A stretch of 64,000 nt of DNA from Burkholderia vietnamiensis LMG 10929 (GCF_000959445.1 NZ_CP009630.1:1488001-1552000), one strand, 5' to 3'. Shown: positions 15,790-25,641, counted from the first letter of the stretch. Translations and numbers: made by a program. Notes: generated by a model not told the origin, from the sequence alone.

Positions 15790-16671
15790 TCAACCGCCGG
15801 TCCAACCGCTCAGGAACTCGAGCAACAGCGCATTGACGCGCTCCGGTTGCTCCTCCTGCGGGAGATGGCCGCAGCGCGCGATCGGCTCGGCGCGCAGATT
15901 GGTCGCCATCGACTCCCACACGGCCTTCATATCGAACATGCCGCCGACCGCGTAGAAGTCCTCGCCCCAGATCGCCATCGTCGGACATGCGATGCGGACG
16001 TCGGCGTCCGCCTTGTCCTGCGCGACATCCTCGGCGTTCGCCCGATAGTCGGACATCGCGCCGCGCACGGCGCCCGGCCGCTTGTACGCCTTCACGTAGG
16101 TGTCGAAGTCTGCGCCTTCGATCGTGTGCGGGTTGTAGCACCAGTCGGAAAAGAAGTGGCGAAGCCACGGCTCCTCGTTGCCCGCGATCAGCGTCTCGGG
16201 CAGGTCCGCGACCAGATGGAACAGAAAGAACCAGTACGCCCGCGCCGTTTCGGGGCGCATGTTCTCCGCCACGATGCGCGTCGGCACGTTGTCCATCACG
16301 ACCAGCCGGTCCACCCGCTCCGGGTGATCCTTCACCAGGCGCGTCGCCACACGCGCGCCTCGATCGTGGCCGACCAGCGCAACCTTGTCGATGCCGAGCC
16401 GATCCAGCAGACCGACGATATCGCGCGCCATGTTGCGCTTGTCGTATCCGGATGCGGGTTTGTCGGTTTCACCGTAGCCGCGCAGGTCCGGTGCGATCAC
16501 GCGATACGTGCGGGCCAGCACCGGTATCTGATGACGCCACGCGAAACTGGTCTCGGGAAAGCCGTGCAGCAACACGACTACCGGCCCGTTGCCGGCGTCG
16601 AGATAGTGTTGGCGGATACCGTTCGCGGTGAGCGTGTGATGCGTGACTTCGACATCGTTCGACGTTTCCAT
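15790..16671 (-). CDS. Alpha/beta hydrolase, epoxide hydrolase/haloacetate dehalogenase type
   Basis: A 293-residue alpha/beta hydrolase with an aspartate nucleophile: Asp103 in GHDRGAR, HGFPET (oxyanion region), RGYGETDKP, and His269 in CGHLPQEEQPE. The GHDRGAR sequence with its two arginines is shared with fluoroacetate and haloacetate dehalogenases, as is the AYWFFLFHL cap segment, but the His-Trp pair that binds the halide in those enzymes is not present in the usual form. Epoxide or other ester hydrolysis is therefore as likely as dehalogenation. The start ATG at 16671 is preceded by GGAACGA. It lies between the haloperoxidase-type and metallo-beta-lactamase-fold genes. Confidence 0.85.
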   Translation of the reverse strand: METSNDVEVTHHTLTANGIRQHYLDAGNGPVVVLLHGFPETSFAWRHQIPVLARTYRVIAPDLRGYGETDKPASGYDKRNMARDIVGLLDRLGIDKVALVGHDRGARVATRLVKDHPERVDRLVVMDNVPTRIVAENMRPETARAYWFFLFHLVADLPETLIAGNEEPWLRHFFSDWCYNPHTIEGADFDTYVKAYKRPGAVRGAMSDYRANAEDVAQDKADADVRIACPTMAIWGEDFYAVGGMFDMKAVWESMATNLRAEPIARCGHLPQEEQPERVNALLLEFLSGWTGG

Positions 16672-16722
16672 CGGTCGTTCCTTCGAAAAAGGCGCATGGA
16701 GGAGCGCCGCTGCGCTGCCGCG

Positions 16723-17736
16723 TCAGCGGCCCGGTGCAGCGCCGGCATCCGGCACCGGCGATGCGTCGTAGTTGACGGGCACCCAGTCGAAGCCGTCGCC
16801 ATCCGCTCTGACGTGCCCGAGGCCCGGAAAGGAGACATGCGCGGCGCCGACGAGGTAGCGTCGCTCGGCCACCTCGCGCAGGATCTCGCGACGCGATTCG
16901 CGCGCCTGCGGCGGATCGCTGTCGTACGCGACGGTGGCTTGCGGATGCCGAAGCTGAATCGCGGCGACGTGCACGACGTCGCCCCACACGAGCAGATGCG
17001 CCGTGCCGCTTTCGACGAGATAGGCGATTTGACCGGGCGTATGGCCGGGCAGCGAGATGGCGCGAATGCCCGGTTCGATCACGCCCGCTCCATCGAACGT
17101 CTGGAAGCGCCCCGTGGCGCGGTACGGCTCGACCACCGCGGCCGCTGCGTCGAAGAACGGCGCGAGAAGCGGCGATGCGCCCGGCTTGTTGGCCGGATCG
17201 AGCCAATAGTCGGCTTCGGTGCGATTCGCCTTGACGATCGCATTGGGAAACACGGCCGCGCCCTTCGACGCGATTCCGCCGATATGGTCTTCGTGCATAT
17301 GCGTCAACAGCACTTCGTCGACCTGCTCGGGGCGATAGCCGGACGCGCGAAGATTGTCGACGAGCCGCCCGCAGCAATCGCCGTACAGGCTCCCGGCTCC
17401 GGCATCGATGAGGATCAGCTTCTTGCCGGTGTTCACGAGGAAGGCATTGATGGAGCCCTGCACCGGCTGCTCGAGGAATGCGCGATGCAGATCGCCGTCG
17501 ATGGTCGCGTTCGACACGCCCTTGACCACCTTGTCGATCGGGAACGCATGCGTTCCGTCGGAAAGCGCCGTGACTTCGAACTGGCCCACCATCGTTCGGT
17601 AGAAGCCCGGCGCCTGCTTGCCGGCAAACGGGGCGGCGGCGAACGCCGCGACGCTCCAGGCTGTCGCGACGACGGCCAATACTGACGCGACGTGCTTGCG
17701 TATCCTTCTCGATCGGTTCCCACGATCAGTCGTCAT
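16723..17736 (-). CDS. Exported metallo-beta-lactamase-fold hydrolase
   Basis: A 337-residue MBL-fold enzyme with an N-terminal export signal (about residues 14-35; ASVLAVVATAWSVAAFAAA). Zinc ligands are present: HMHEDH (His146, His148, Asp150, His151), His232 in PGHTPGQ, Asp253 in WGDVVH and His300 in GAAHVSFPG. Such periplasmic members include lactonases, phosphodiesterases and quorum-quenching enzymes. The start at 17736 is preferred because GAGG lies 8 nt upstream; an ATG 12 codons earlier has no such site. It heads the reverse-strand group of three hydrolases. The substrate cannot be read from the sequence. Confidence 0.88.
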   Translation of the reverse strand: MTTDRGNRSRRIRKHVASVLAVVATAWSVAAFAAAPFAGKQAPGFYRTMVGQFEVTALSDGTHAFPIDKVVKGVSNATIDGDLHRAFLEQPVQGSINAFLVNTGKKLILIDAGAGSLYGDCCGRLVDNLRASGYRPEQVDEVLLTHMHEDHIGGIASKGAAVFPNAIVKANRTEADYWLDPANKPGASPLLAPFFDAAAAVVEPYRATGRFQTFDGAGVIEPGIRAISLPGHTPGQIAYLVESGTAHLLVWGDVVHVAAIQLRHPQATVAYDSDPPQARESRREILREVAERRYLVGAAHVSFPGLGHVRADGDGFDWVPVNYDASPVPDAGAAPGR

Positions 17737-18132
17737 TACCGTCCTCGGTGCATGCTCAGATAGGACGAGCATAGCGACCGCGCGGCACTGGCGTCCCTAA
17801 AGTTCCTGAATCGTTCTGTGCGGTCGGGCTTGACGCGGGGGGCGGGGTCGATCGACACCGCTGGACGACGCCGTGGCCGCTTCAACGGCGCAGGCGCTGC
17901 TGGCACGCGACGGGACGTCGGTGAGAGATCGCGAAAGGTGGGGAAAGCGTGTGTGGCGAAAGGCAGCGAACCGCAATCATCGGCCGCTGAAATCCAAAAC
18001 AGCCGCCGAAACGTTCACTGGCTGCCTGAACTGCCAAGATCCCGCCGGGATCGGTACAACGAAACCGCCCGGCGCCTGCCCGACCGGCTCGGTCAGGCAG
18101 GTGCCAAATGATGGCGCCGGGCGGCGTACGGC
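17737..18132. other. Intergenic region between hydrolase operon and dehydrogenase gene
   Basis: 396 bp with no convincing gene. It contains the promoter of the metallo-beta-lactamase-fold gene, and at its right end a large nested inverted repeat described separately. Confidence 0.5.
18065..18124. repeat. Nested inverted repeat downstream of the 3-hydroxyacyl-CoA dehydrogenase gene
   Basis: The outer arms CCGCCCGGCGCC and GGCGCCGGGCGG are perfect 12-bp complements; between them TGCCCGACC and GGTCAGGCA pair with one mismatch. It starts 8 bp after the stop codon of the reverse-strand dehydrogenase, so it probably acts as a terminator or as an mRNA 3' end, although a strong T tract is lacking. 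Confidence 0.6.
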
Positions 18133-19077
18133 TTACTGCTTCGACTGTCCAGCAAGACGCGCCTTCAGCAGCGTCAACAGCAGCTGATCCCGCTCGGAAG
18201 CGAGCGTCTGGAAGTCACGGCCACCCACTTCCTCACGCAAGCCCGCGATCATCTTTTCGCGCACTTCCTGGGTGAATTCGAAGTCGCCGAGCGGCGTCCA
18301 CCAGGTGACGAGCGGGCCGGCAAACTGATTGTAGAAATGTTCGATGCCGCCTGCGCCGCCGCCGAGATGATTCAGCATCACCGGCCCCATGACACCCCAG
18401 CGCAAGCCCGGCCCCCACGAGCAAGCCGCATCCGCATCGGCCACGCTGACCACGCCTTCGCTGACGAGCGACATGATTTCGCGAACCAGCACACCCTGCA
18501 GTCGGTTGGCGACGTGGCCAGGCACTTCCTTGTTGAGCCGGATCGTCTTCTTGCCGAGCGCGGTGTAGAACGCGTCCGCGCGATCGATCGCCTCGGCAGC
18601 GGTCCGCTTGCCCGCGACGAGCTCGACCAGCGGAATCAGATGCGGCGGGTTGAACGGGTGGCCGACGATGCAGCGCTCGGGATGCCGTTCGCAACCCTCC
18701 TGGATGTCCGTCATGGTCAAACCCGACGAGCTGGTCGCGATAATGACGTCCGGACGCAGCATCGCATCGAGCTGACGATACAGTTCGTGCTTGAACGGCA
18801 GACGCTCCGGACCGTTTTCCTGGACGAAGTCGACATCGGCAAGGTCGTTCATATCGGTCGTAAACGTCAGGCGCGCCTGCGAGCCGCCCGGCACGACGGC
18901 GCCCAGCGTTTCCATCGCAGGCCACGCCTTTGCGATGTACTCGCGCAAGGATTTTTCCGCGCCCGGCGCGGGATCGGTCGCCACGACGTCGAACCCCTGA
19001 GCCAGAAACAACGCACTCCAGCTGGCTCCGATGACCCCGGTACCGACTACCCCGATCTTCCGAATATTCTTGCTCAT
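18133..19077 (-). CDS. 3-hydroxyacyl-CoA dehydrogenase-type NAD-dependent oxidoreductase (carnitine/gulonate dehydrogenase-like)
   Basis: A 314-residue single-chain dehydrogenase of the 3-hydroxyacyl-CoA dehydrogenase family. The NAD-binding motif is GVVGTGVIGASW (Gly12, Gly14, Gly17), TSSSGL is the substrate loop and His140 in GHPFNPPHLIPLVELV is the catalytic base. Its length and HPFNPP motif match the L-carnitine dehydrogenase and L-gulonate dehydrogenase branch as well as short-chain hydroxyacyl-CoA enzymes. Start at 19077 (MSKNIRKIGVVG) matches the family opening; the 56 upstream codons are not conserved-looking. It is divergent from a LysR gene 243 bp away, which probably regulates it. 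The exact substrate is open. Confidence 0.82.
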   Translation of the reverse strand: MSKNIRKIGVVGTGVIGASWSALFLAQGFDVVATDPAPGAEKSLREYIAKAWPAMETLGAVVPGGSQARLTFTTDMNDLADVDFVQENGPERLPFKHELYRQLDAMLRPDVIIATSSSGLTMTDIQEGCERHPERCIVGHPFNPPHLIPLVELVAGKRTAAEAIDRADAFYTALGKKTIRLNKEVPGHVANRLQGVLVREIMSLVSEGVVSVADADAACSWGPGLRWGVMGPVMLNHLGGGAGGIEHFYNQFAGPLVTWWTPLGDFEFTQEVREKMIAGLREEVGGRDFQTLASERDQLLLTLLKARLAGQSKQ

Positions 19078-19320
19078 ATGGCGACTCGCAATGACTGATA
19101 GAGAAATTGGCGCGACGCCGCAGACCGCCGGCGTGGTCTCACCTACTCTCGTGGACCGTGGACCGCGCAGCATGCTGCATTCGGGGTGGGTCAGCGAGCC
19201 GGACGGCAGCCTGCATCGAAACGAGTCGATTGCGTCGCGCCTCAAAGTCTAGTCGAGCAGAACCGCGACGCTCCAATACTTTGTGGCACCGACCCTATGC
19301 CTCGGCGCTATACTTTCGCG

Positions 19321-20205
19321 ATGGAAATCCGACACTTTCGATATTTTCTGGCGATCGCCGAGGCGGGGAGTTTTGCGGAAGGGGCCAAGCGACTGTGCAT
19401 TGCCCAGCCGTCGCTGACGCGGCAAATTCGGGCGTTGGAGGACCAGCTTGGTTGCCCGTTGTTCGTGCGGTCCTGGCAAGGCGTGCAACTGACGGATAGC
19501 GGCGAAATCCTGCTCAGGGAAGCCCGGCTCGCCGTCGCCCAGTTCGACCTGGCGCTCAAGCGCACGCGGGAAGGCAAACAACATCCGCGGAAACTCGCTC
19601 TCGGCATGATTCCCGGCACGGAAGACGAACTAATGGGGCGCATCTCGGCCGCCCTCGGTCCCGAGTTGCAGGACATCGCGATCGACGTTCACAGCAAGCT
19701 GCATCTCGATCTGATTCGCGCGCTGGAAAACGGCCGCATCGACGCGGCATTCGTCCGCCAGGGCGATATCGGTCCGGAATGGACGAGCCGGACGGTCCAG
19801 GCCGAAGACCTGATCGCCATCCTGCCTCGCGGGCACGCGTTGCTGAACAAACGCCGCCTGTCGCCGGCCGATCTGTCCAAAGAACGCATCATCGCGGTGG
19901 CCGCGGCCGCCGCGCCCGCGCTACGCGCAACCATCGACGCATTCCTCCATCAGGACGGCACCGCGCCCGCAAAGCCGCCTCTCGAGGCCGACGGAATGTT
20001 GAGCATTTTCTCGCTGGTCGCCGCGACCGGACTCTGCAGCCTCGTGCCGAGCCATTTCGCGCGCATGCTGCCCAAGGGGATGGCTACGCGACGCCTGACC
20101 GCATTTGATAGCAGCCGGCTCAATCTCGTGCTGGCCTATGCGGGCAATCGCGCCTCGCCGATCGTGTCGCGCCTCGCCGCGCAGATGGGCGCAACGGTCA
20201 ACTGA
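19321..20205 (+). CDS. LysR-family transcriptional regulator
   Basis: A 294-residue LysR regulator that opens MEIRHFRYFLAIAEAGSFAE and continues through the classical HTH (AQPSLTRQIRALEDQLGCPLF, VQLTDSGEILL). The effector-binding domain shows the usual ALENGRIDAAFVRQGD and AILPRGHALL segments. It is of the BenM/CatM-like length group. The start at 19321 is fixed by this opening. It is divergent from the dehydrogenase gene at 18133-19077 and lies 333 bp before the acetoacetate decarboxylase gene, so it could control either or both. Confidence 0.92.
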   Translation: MEIRHFRYFLAIAEAGSFAEGAKRLCIAQPSLTRQIRALEDQLGCPLFVRSWQGVQLTDSGEILLREARLAVAQFDLALKRTREGKQHPRKLALGMIPGTEDELMGRISAALGPELQDIAIDVHSKLHLDLIRALENGRIDAAFVRQGDIGPEWTSRTVQAEDLIAILPRGHALLNKRRLSPADLSKERIIAVAAAAAPALRATIDAFLHQDGTAPAKPPLEADGMLSIFSLVAATGLCSLVPSHFARMLPKGMATRRLTAFDSSRLNLVLAYAGNRASPIVSRLAAQMGATVN

Positions 20206-20538
20206 ATCGAGCCTGTCCCGACCGGACGCAACGTTCCGCATCATGCCGGCGAAAGATCGCGCGGCGCCCCATCCCCGATCACTCGTTGCATCGCACGCAG
20301 CCGAAGCGCCATGCGATGACCGAATTTGCATGTCGGGTTGAGCAACGCGGAATTCAATTTCCTCCAGGCATGCAATTCATAAAAAGAATTCAATTTATTT
20401 AAGAAAAATCGAAATCTAGACTGTTCACAGCCGGGGTTACCTGATGCCTGTTTCCGGTGCGAGCGACGCGGGCTCAGCGCCCGCAGATCCGGCGCACCAC
20501 CCTCGCCTCTCGAAAGTTTTGCCGACCAAGGACCCATT
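20206..20538. other. AT-rich promoter region of acetoacetate decarboxylase
   Basis: 333 bp without a gene, with a marked AT-rich block at 20345-20420. Two exact copies of GAATTCAATTT lie at 20350-20360 and 20386-20396, starting 36 bp apart; they could be regulator half-sites. Confidence 0.5.
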
Positions 20539-21333
20539 GTGAACATCAGCGACGTCAAGCAACGCGCAGTTTCGATTCCCCTCACCAGCCCGACCTATCC
20601 GCAAGGCCCGTACAAATTCGTCAATCGCGAATTCCTGATCGTGACGTACCGTACCGATGCGAAGAAACTTCGGGAGCTGGTTCCCGAACCGCTCGAAATC
20701 GACATGGACAATCCGCTCGTCAAGTTCGAGTTCATTCGCATGCCGGATTCCAGCGGCGGATTCGGCGACTACACGGAATCGGGGCAGGTCATTCCCGTGA
20801 CGTACAAGGGCCGCCGCGGCACCTACACGCACGCGATGTTCCTCGACGACCACGCACCGACTGCCGCCGGCCGCGAGCTGTGGGGTTTCCCGAAGAAAAT
20901 GGCGAAGCCGTCGCTCGAAGTCGACACCGACACGATCGTCGGCGAACTGCGCTACGGCAAGGTGCTGGTGGCGAGCGCGACGATGGGCTACAAATTTCAG
21001 GAGCTCGACGCTCAAGCCGCCAAGGCGACCATCGAGGCGCCCGGCTATCTGCTGAAGATCATCCCGCACGTCGACGGTTCGCCGCGCATCCTCGAGCTGG
21101 TCGAATACCGCTGCCAGGACGTCACGATCAAGGGCGCCTGGACCGGCCCGGTCGGCCTCGAGCTGTTTTCGCACGCGCTCGCACCGCTGAAAGACCTGCC
21201 CGTGCTCGAGATTCTCTCCGGCACGCACATCCTGGCCGACCTTACCCTCGGCCTCGGCCACGTCGTTCACGATTACCTCGCCCATCCGTCCGCGCACCAC
21301 GCGCACAAGGAGGCCGCCGACGCCCTGGCGTGA
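20539..21333 (+). CDS. adc: Acetoacetate decarboxylase
   Basis: A 264-residue enzyme that converts acetoacetate to acetone and carbon dioxide through a Schiff base. The catalytic segment is [14 protein letters not shown]: Glu113, Lys119 (Schiff-base lysine) and Lys120 (which lowers its pKa). Length is close to the roughly 245-260 residues of the family, and [20 protein letters not shown] and the C-terminal [16 protein letters not shown] are typical. The start is GTG at 20539 with AAGGAC 7 nt upstream. It lies between two LysR genes on the same strand. Removal of acetoacetate, perhaps from ketone or fatty acid breakdown, is the likely role. Lactone-hydrolysing relatives of the fold exist, but both lysines are kept here. 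Confidence 0.9.
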   Translation: MNISDVKQRAVSIPLTSPTYPQGPYKFVNREFLIVTYRTDAKKLRELVPEPLEIDMDNPLVKFEFIRMPDSSGGFGDYTESGQVIPVTYKGRRGTYTHAMFLDDHAPTAAGRELWGFPKKMAKPSLEVDTDTIVGELRYGKVLVASATMGYKFQELDAQAAKATIEAPGYLLKIIPHVDGSPRILELVEYRCQDVTIKGAWTGPVGLELFSHALAPLKDLPVLEILSGTHILADLTLGLGHVVHDYLAHPSAHHAHKEAADALA

Positions 21334-21470
21334 ATGAGCGAGCGAGGCGCACACTCCCGGGCGTGCGCCTCACTGCCGGCGACATCGTGACCATCGCGCA
21401 CCGCTGCAATCCGACGCGCATTTGCACTTCGGGCGATAATCCGTCGGTCCAATCATCGCCAAGAAGTGCA

Positions 21471-22370
21471 ATGGACTTGAAGGCATTTCGCTATTTCGAC
21501 GAGATCGTCAGGCAAGGGAATTTCGGCAAGGCAGCCAAGCGCCTTCCGCTGTCTCAACCGGCACTGAGCAAAGCGATTCGACTGCTGGAAGACGAACTGG
21601 GTGTCACGCTGCTCGAGCGCGGCAGACGCGGCGTCGCCGTCAAGCTCACGTCTGCCGGCGAAGTCGTTCTGCAACATGCGAGAGCCATCCTGGCAGAGCG
21701 CGAGCGGATGCAATTCGATCTCGACGCGCTGCGCGACCTCGATCGCGGCGAACTCCGTCTGGGACTGCCACCGGTCGGTAGCGCAGAGTTGTTTGCCGCT
21801 CCTTTGGCGGAATTCCGCGAGCGATATCCAGGCGTGTCGATTCATCTGCACGAACATGGCAGCGCCGAACTGGAGCAAGCCGTGCGAGACGGCGAACTCG
21901 AGCTCGCGGCAACGATGCTGCCGGTGCGCACCGATCTGCAAGCGATGTTCATCCGGCGCGAGCCGATGGTGCTCGCGGTACCTCGCGGCCATGCGCTCGA
22001 AACGCACGTCCGTGTCCACCTGCATGAGCTGAATGGCGTGCCGTTCATCGCGCTGAATGAAGGATTCGCATTGACGCGCAGGCTGCGCGAAGCGTGCATT
22101 GCCCAGGGTTTCACGATCAACGAAGTCGCGCATAGCGCCCAGCCGAATTTCGCACTTGCGCTCGTCGCGGCGGGTTTGGGCGTGACGTGTCTGCCGCGGC
22201 TGGTCGCGCGCCGACACGGCAACGCCGGCGTGCGCCTGATCGATCTGGATGCGCCCGGACTGGAATGGCGTGTCGCGATCGTGTGGCGCAAGGGCACGAC
22301 GCTATCCTGGGCCGCACGTGCGTGGCTCGACCTCATCAAGCCGGACGATGCCGGAGTTCCCCTCGACTAG
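21471..22370 (+). CDS. LysR-family transcriptional regulator
   Basis: A 299-residue LysR regulator starting MDLKAFRYFDEIVRQGNFGK. HTH: AAKRLPLSQPALSKAIRLLEDELGVTLLERGRRGV. The effector domain (LRLGLPPVGSAELF, ELELAATMLPVRTD, ALVAAGLGVTCLPRLVARR) is of the CynR/CidR-like group. The frame stays open far upstream, but the LysR opening at 21471 is unmistakable. It follows acetoacetate decarboxylase by 137 bp on the same strand, so it may or may not share its transcript. Target genes are not identifiable from position alone. Confidence 0.92.
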   Translation: MDLKAFRYFDEIVRQGNFGKAAKRLPLSQPALSKAIRLLEDELGVTLLERGRRGVAVKLTSAGEVVLQHARAILAERERMQFDLDALRDLDRGELRLGLPPVGSAELFAAPLAEFRERYPGVSIHLHEHGSAELEQAVRDGELELAATMLPVRTDLQAMFIRREPMVLAVPRGHALETHVRVHLHELNGVPFIALNEGFALTRRLREACIAQGFTINEVAHSAQPNFALALVAAGLGVTCLPRLVARRHGNAGVRLIDLDAPGLEWRVAIVWRKGTTLSWAARAWLDLIKPDDAGVPLD

Positions 22371-22532
22371 CGACGCAAGCCGACAATCGCGGCGCGCCAC
22401 GTCGGCCGACGACCCACCTGCCAGGCCACGCCCTCGCCCGCATCCGGCATTGCGGCCCGCTGCGTCAGCGTCCACGAATCGCTGCGCCGATCATGGTCAC
22501 CGATATCTCGCGCGCTTTCCTTCCAGAGTCAC

Positions 22533-23471
22533 ATGAAGATGGATTTTTTCGCTGCAATTGGCATATTCGTACGCGTCGTGGAGTCGGGCAGCTTTACCGC
22601 CGCCGCCCGGCAAGTGAATGGCTCGACCGCCCAGATATCGCGCGCCGTCGCATTTCTTGAAAGACAGCTCGGGGTCCGCTTGCTCAACCGCACGACGCGT
22701 CACATCGGCATGACGGAAAGCGGCGAACGCTACTTCAAGCGCGCGAAATCGATTCTTGCGGACATCGAGCATGCGTCGGCCGAAGCGCGGAACCGGCTCG
22801 CAAAGCCGTACGGAAAGCTGCGGGTACACGCGATGCCGAGTCTCGGGTTACGTTACCTGACGTCCGCGATGGTTCAGTACCAGGTGTCGAATCCCGACGT
22901 CAAAATCGAACTGACGCTGTCGGAACGATTCCCGAACCTGATCGAGGACGGCATCGACGTCTCGCTGATGGCAACGGCCGACTTGCCGACTTCGAGCTAT
23001 GTCTCGAAGGCGCTCGGCGGCAACTACAGCGTACTTGTCGCGTCGCCGGACTACGTGCAGAGAAGCGGCATGCCGTCGACGGTCACGGACCTCGCGGCAC
23101 ATAGCTGCCTCACCTTGAACGCGCCGAACTCGGCTCCCGAAAAATGGCGTCTGCACGGCCCGGACGGCGAGCATGCCCATCTGGTTCAGGCCTCGCCGTT
23201 TCAGGTCAACATGCCGGATGCCATGCGCTTCGCGCTGCTCGCGGGCGCCGGCATCGGCCCGCTGACGCTGCATTCGGCGATCGACGATCTTCGCCGCGGC
23301 ACGCTGGTTCGGGTCCTGCCGGAATATCGCGTCAATGCGCTGACGGTGTATGCGCTCTATACGTCGAAGCGCTATCTGGATGCGAAGGTCAGCACCTTCG
23401 TTCAGCATCTGCACGGCATCGCCTTGCCCGCGTTCGAACCCCTCGACACGCTCGTCGCGGCGAATCGCTAA
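22533..23471 (+). CDS. LysR-family transcriptional regulator
   Basis: A 312-residue LysR regulator of the AaeR/DsdC-like group common in Burkholderia: MDFFAAIGIFVRVVESGSFT, then NGSTAQISRAVAFLERQLGVRLLNRTTRHI and an effector domain ending MPDAMRFALLAGAGIGPLTL. Two in-frame starts exist, at 22533 and 22539; the first is given. It is convergent with an AraC-family gene 16 bp away, forming a cluster of regulators with no adjacent enzyme gene in its own direction. Confidence 0.9.
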   Translation: MKMDFFAAIGIFVRVVESGSFTAAARQVNGSTAQISRAVAFLERQLGVRLLNRTTRHIGMTESGERYFKRAKSILADIEHASAEARNRLAKPYGKLRVHAMPSLGLRYLTSAMVQYQVSNPDVKIELTLSERFPNLIEDGIDVSLMATADLPTSSYVSKALGGNYSVLVASPDYVQRSGMPSTVTDLAAHSCLTLNAPNSAPEKWRLHGPDGEHAHLVQASPFQVNMPDAMRFALLAGAGIGPLTLHSAIDDLRRGTLVRVLPEYRVNALTVYALYTSKRYLDAKVSTFVQHLHGIALPAFEPLDTLVAANR

Positions 23472-23487
23472 CGAGAGGCGCCGGCAA

Positions 23488-24630
23488 TCAGCCGGCCTGC
23501 CGACGGGCCTTCCACGGCTGCTGGCGGTATGTCGCCGGCGTGCTGCCTGTCCAGTGCCGGAAGGCGCGATAGAACGCCGTCGGATCGTCGAAGCCGACAC
23601 TATTGGAAACGGCCTCGATCGAATCGTCCGAGCGCGTCAGCCGATAGATCGCAACGTCCCGCCGCACGTCGTCCTTGATCGCTTGAAAACTCGTGCCGTC
23701 GTCCGCCAGGCGTCGTGCCAGCGTACGCACCGACACGTGCAATTCCCGCGCGACCGTCTCGATCGTCGGCATGCTCGGCAACGCATTCTCGATCAACCGG
23801 CGAACGCGATGACAAGCCATCTGCTCGGCAAATGAAGTGAAGATCCAGTCTTCCGGCGCGCGGCGCAGGAACTCCTCCAGATCCGGCTTTCGTCGGGAAA
23901 TCGGACGATCGAGGTAACCGGCATCGAAGAAGAGGCAGGTCTTGTCCCTGCCGAACCGCACCGGTCCGGGAAACAGGTACAGCAAGTCCCCCGACTGCGT
24001 CGGCCGAAGGAATCTGAATGAAACTTCGCGCAGCGCGATCTTCTGCCCGATCAGCCATGACGCGACGCCATGGACGAGCTTCAGCATCAGCTCGCTGCCC
24101 AGCGCGCTGACCGGCCGACCATCCGGATCAGGAATGAATTCGACGCAGGCGAGCGCGCCCTCTCGCCACGACGCGAGGCGAAAATCGTCGAGTATCAGGC
24201 GAAAGAACTGACCGATACGGTTCAACGCGACATCGAGCCGGGGTGCATCGATCAGACTGAGGCAAAGATATTTCAACAGCCCGCTTCTTAAGGGACGACT
24301 GAAAATGCCCGGCATTTCATCGTCCAGCTCCGTCGCCAGCAGGCGATACAGCGTCGCGAACTGCTGCTGCGTCACGCGCGCGGCCGGCTTCTCCAATAGG
24401 TGGGCCGGGATGCCGGAGCGTTCGGCAAGGCGCACGACGACTTCGCGTTCGGCCCCGGCCAGAAAGCCGTTGACCACCGAGATCGGGACTGTGGCCAGCG
24501 GATAGGTCGAAAAGCTGTCTAGCACGGTATCGAATGTTTTCTTGCCACTACGTTCGAAGGCGATGGCGTGCAAGGTGCTGCGGCATGGTCGACAGCCGAC
24601 GGATGGCGTGTCGACGGCCGGCTCCTCCAT
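23488..24630 (-). CDS. AraC-family regulator (OruR-like)
   Basis: A regulator of up to 380 residues: an N-terminal Arabinose_bd_2-type domain (about 45-255; TYPLATVPISVVNGFLAGAE is its start) followed by an AraC-type double HTH (about 290-370; IETVARELHVSVRTLARRLA, SIEAVSNSVGFDDPTAFYRA, HWTGSTPATYRQQ). This architecture is that of OruR and related activators of amino-acid or quaternary-amine catabolism. The start is uncertain: residues 1-40 are not conserved-looking, no good ribosome binding site precedes 24630, and GTG at 24525 is an alternative. It lies 59 bp beyond the end of the etfA gene on the same strand. Confidence 0.82.
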   Translation of the reverse strand: MEEPAVDTPSVGCRPCRSTLHAIAFERSGKKTFDTVLDSFSTYPLATVPISVVNGFLAGAEREVVVRLAERSGIPAHLLEKPAARVTQQQFATLYRLLATELDDEMPGIFSRPLRSGLLKYLCLSLIDAPRLDVALNRIGQFFRLILDDFRLASWREGALACVEFIPDPDGRPVSALGSELMLKLVHGVASWLIGQKIALREVSFRFLRPTQSGDLLYLFPGPVRFGRDKTCLFFDAGYLDRPISRRKPDLEEFLRRAPEDWIFTSFAEQMACHRVRRLIENALPSMPTIETVARELHVSVRTLARRLADDGTSFQAIKDDVRRDVAIYRLTRSDDSIEAVSNSVGFDDPTAFYRAFRHWTGSTPATYRQQPWKARRQAG

Positions 24631-24689
24631 CGCGCTACCGCGACAGAGGAGCCGGGGAGCTTGCGCTCACTGGCTACGCAATGCCGTCG

Positions 24690-25625
24690 TCAGCCCAGCG
24701 CGCTCACGAGCTCCGGCACGAGCGTGAACAGATCGCCGACGAGGCCGTAGTCGGCCACGCTGAAGATCGGCGCTTCCGGATCCTTGTTGATCGCGACGAT
24801 CACCTTCGAATCCTTCATGCCGGCCAAGTGCTGGATCGCACCCGAGATGCCGACCGCGATGTACAGCTGCGGCGCGACGATCTTGCCGGTCTGGCCGACC
24901 TGATAGTCGTTCGGCACGTAGCCGGCGTCGACCGCCGCGCGCGAAGCGCCGAGTGCTGCCGACAGCTTGTCCGCCAGCGGCTCCAGCACCTTCGTGTAGT
25001 TCTCGCCGCTGCCCAGACCGCGGCCGCCCGACACGATGATCTTCGCGCTGGTGAGTTCCGGACGGTCCAGCTTCGTCACTTCACGGCTCACGAACTGCGA
25101 CTTGCCGGCGTCCGCCGCCGCTTCGATCTTCTCGACCGCTGCGCTGCCGCCAACGGCCGCCACCGGATCGAAACCCGTGGCGCGCACCGTGATGACCTTG
25201 ATCGGGTCGCTCGACTGCACCGTCGCGATCGCATTGCCTGCGTAGATCGGACGTTCGAACGTATCGGCCGAATCGACGGCCGTGATGTCCGAGATCTGCG
25301 CGACGTCCAGCTTCGCGGCGATGCGCGGCGCGACGTTCTTGCCGTACGCGGTCGCCGGCGCCAGGATGTGCGAGTAATCCTTCGCGATGTTCAGCGCGGT
25401 GGCTTCGACGTTTTCCGCCAGGCCAGCTTCCAGCTGCGGCGCGTCGGCCAGCAGCACCTTCGACACGCCTGCGATCTTCGCTGCCGCGTCGGCGGCTGCT
25501 TGCGCGTTGTGGCCCGCAACCAGCACGTGAATGTCACCGCCGATCTTCGCTGCCGCTGCGACCGTGTTCAGCGTCGCGGCCTTGATCGACGCGTTGTCGT
25601 GTTCTGCAATTACCAGAATCGTCAT
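24690..25625 (-). CDS. etfA: Electron transfer flavoprotein alpha subunit
   Basis: A 311-residue EtfA that binds FAD and receives electrons from acyl-CoA dehydrogenases. The C-terminal FAD domain is clear: [73 protein letters not shown] and DYGLVGDLF, all family hallmarks. The N-terminal part starts [15 protein letters not shown]. It follows etfB by 16 bp. The electrons should pass to the ETF-ubiquinone oxidoreductase encoded just upstream in the same run. Burkholderia genomes often hold a second, housekeeping etfBA pair, so this may be a dedicated copy. Confidence 0.95.
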   Translation of the reverse strand: MTILVIAEHDNASIKAATLNTVAAAAKIGGDIHVLVAGHNAQAAADAAAKIAGVSKVLLADAPQLEAGLAENVEATALNIAKDYSHILAPATAYGKNVAPRIAAKLDVAQISDITAVDSADTFERPIYAGNAIATVQSSDPIKVITVRATGFDPVAAVGGSAAVEKIEAAADAGKSQFVSREVTKLDRPELTSAKIIVSGGRGLGSGENYTKVLEPLADKLSAALGASRAAVDAGYVPNDYQVGQTGKIVAPQLYIAVGISGAIQHLAGMKDSKVIVAINKDPEAPIFSVADYGLVGDLFTLVPELVSALG

Positions 25626-25641
25626 TTCTTTCCGCTCCCTC

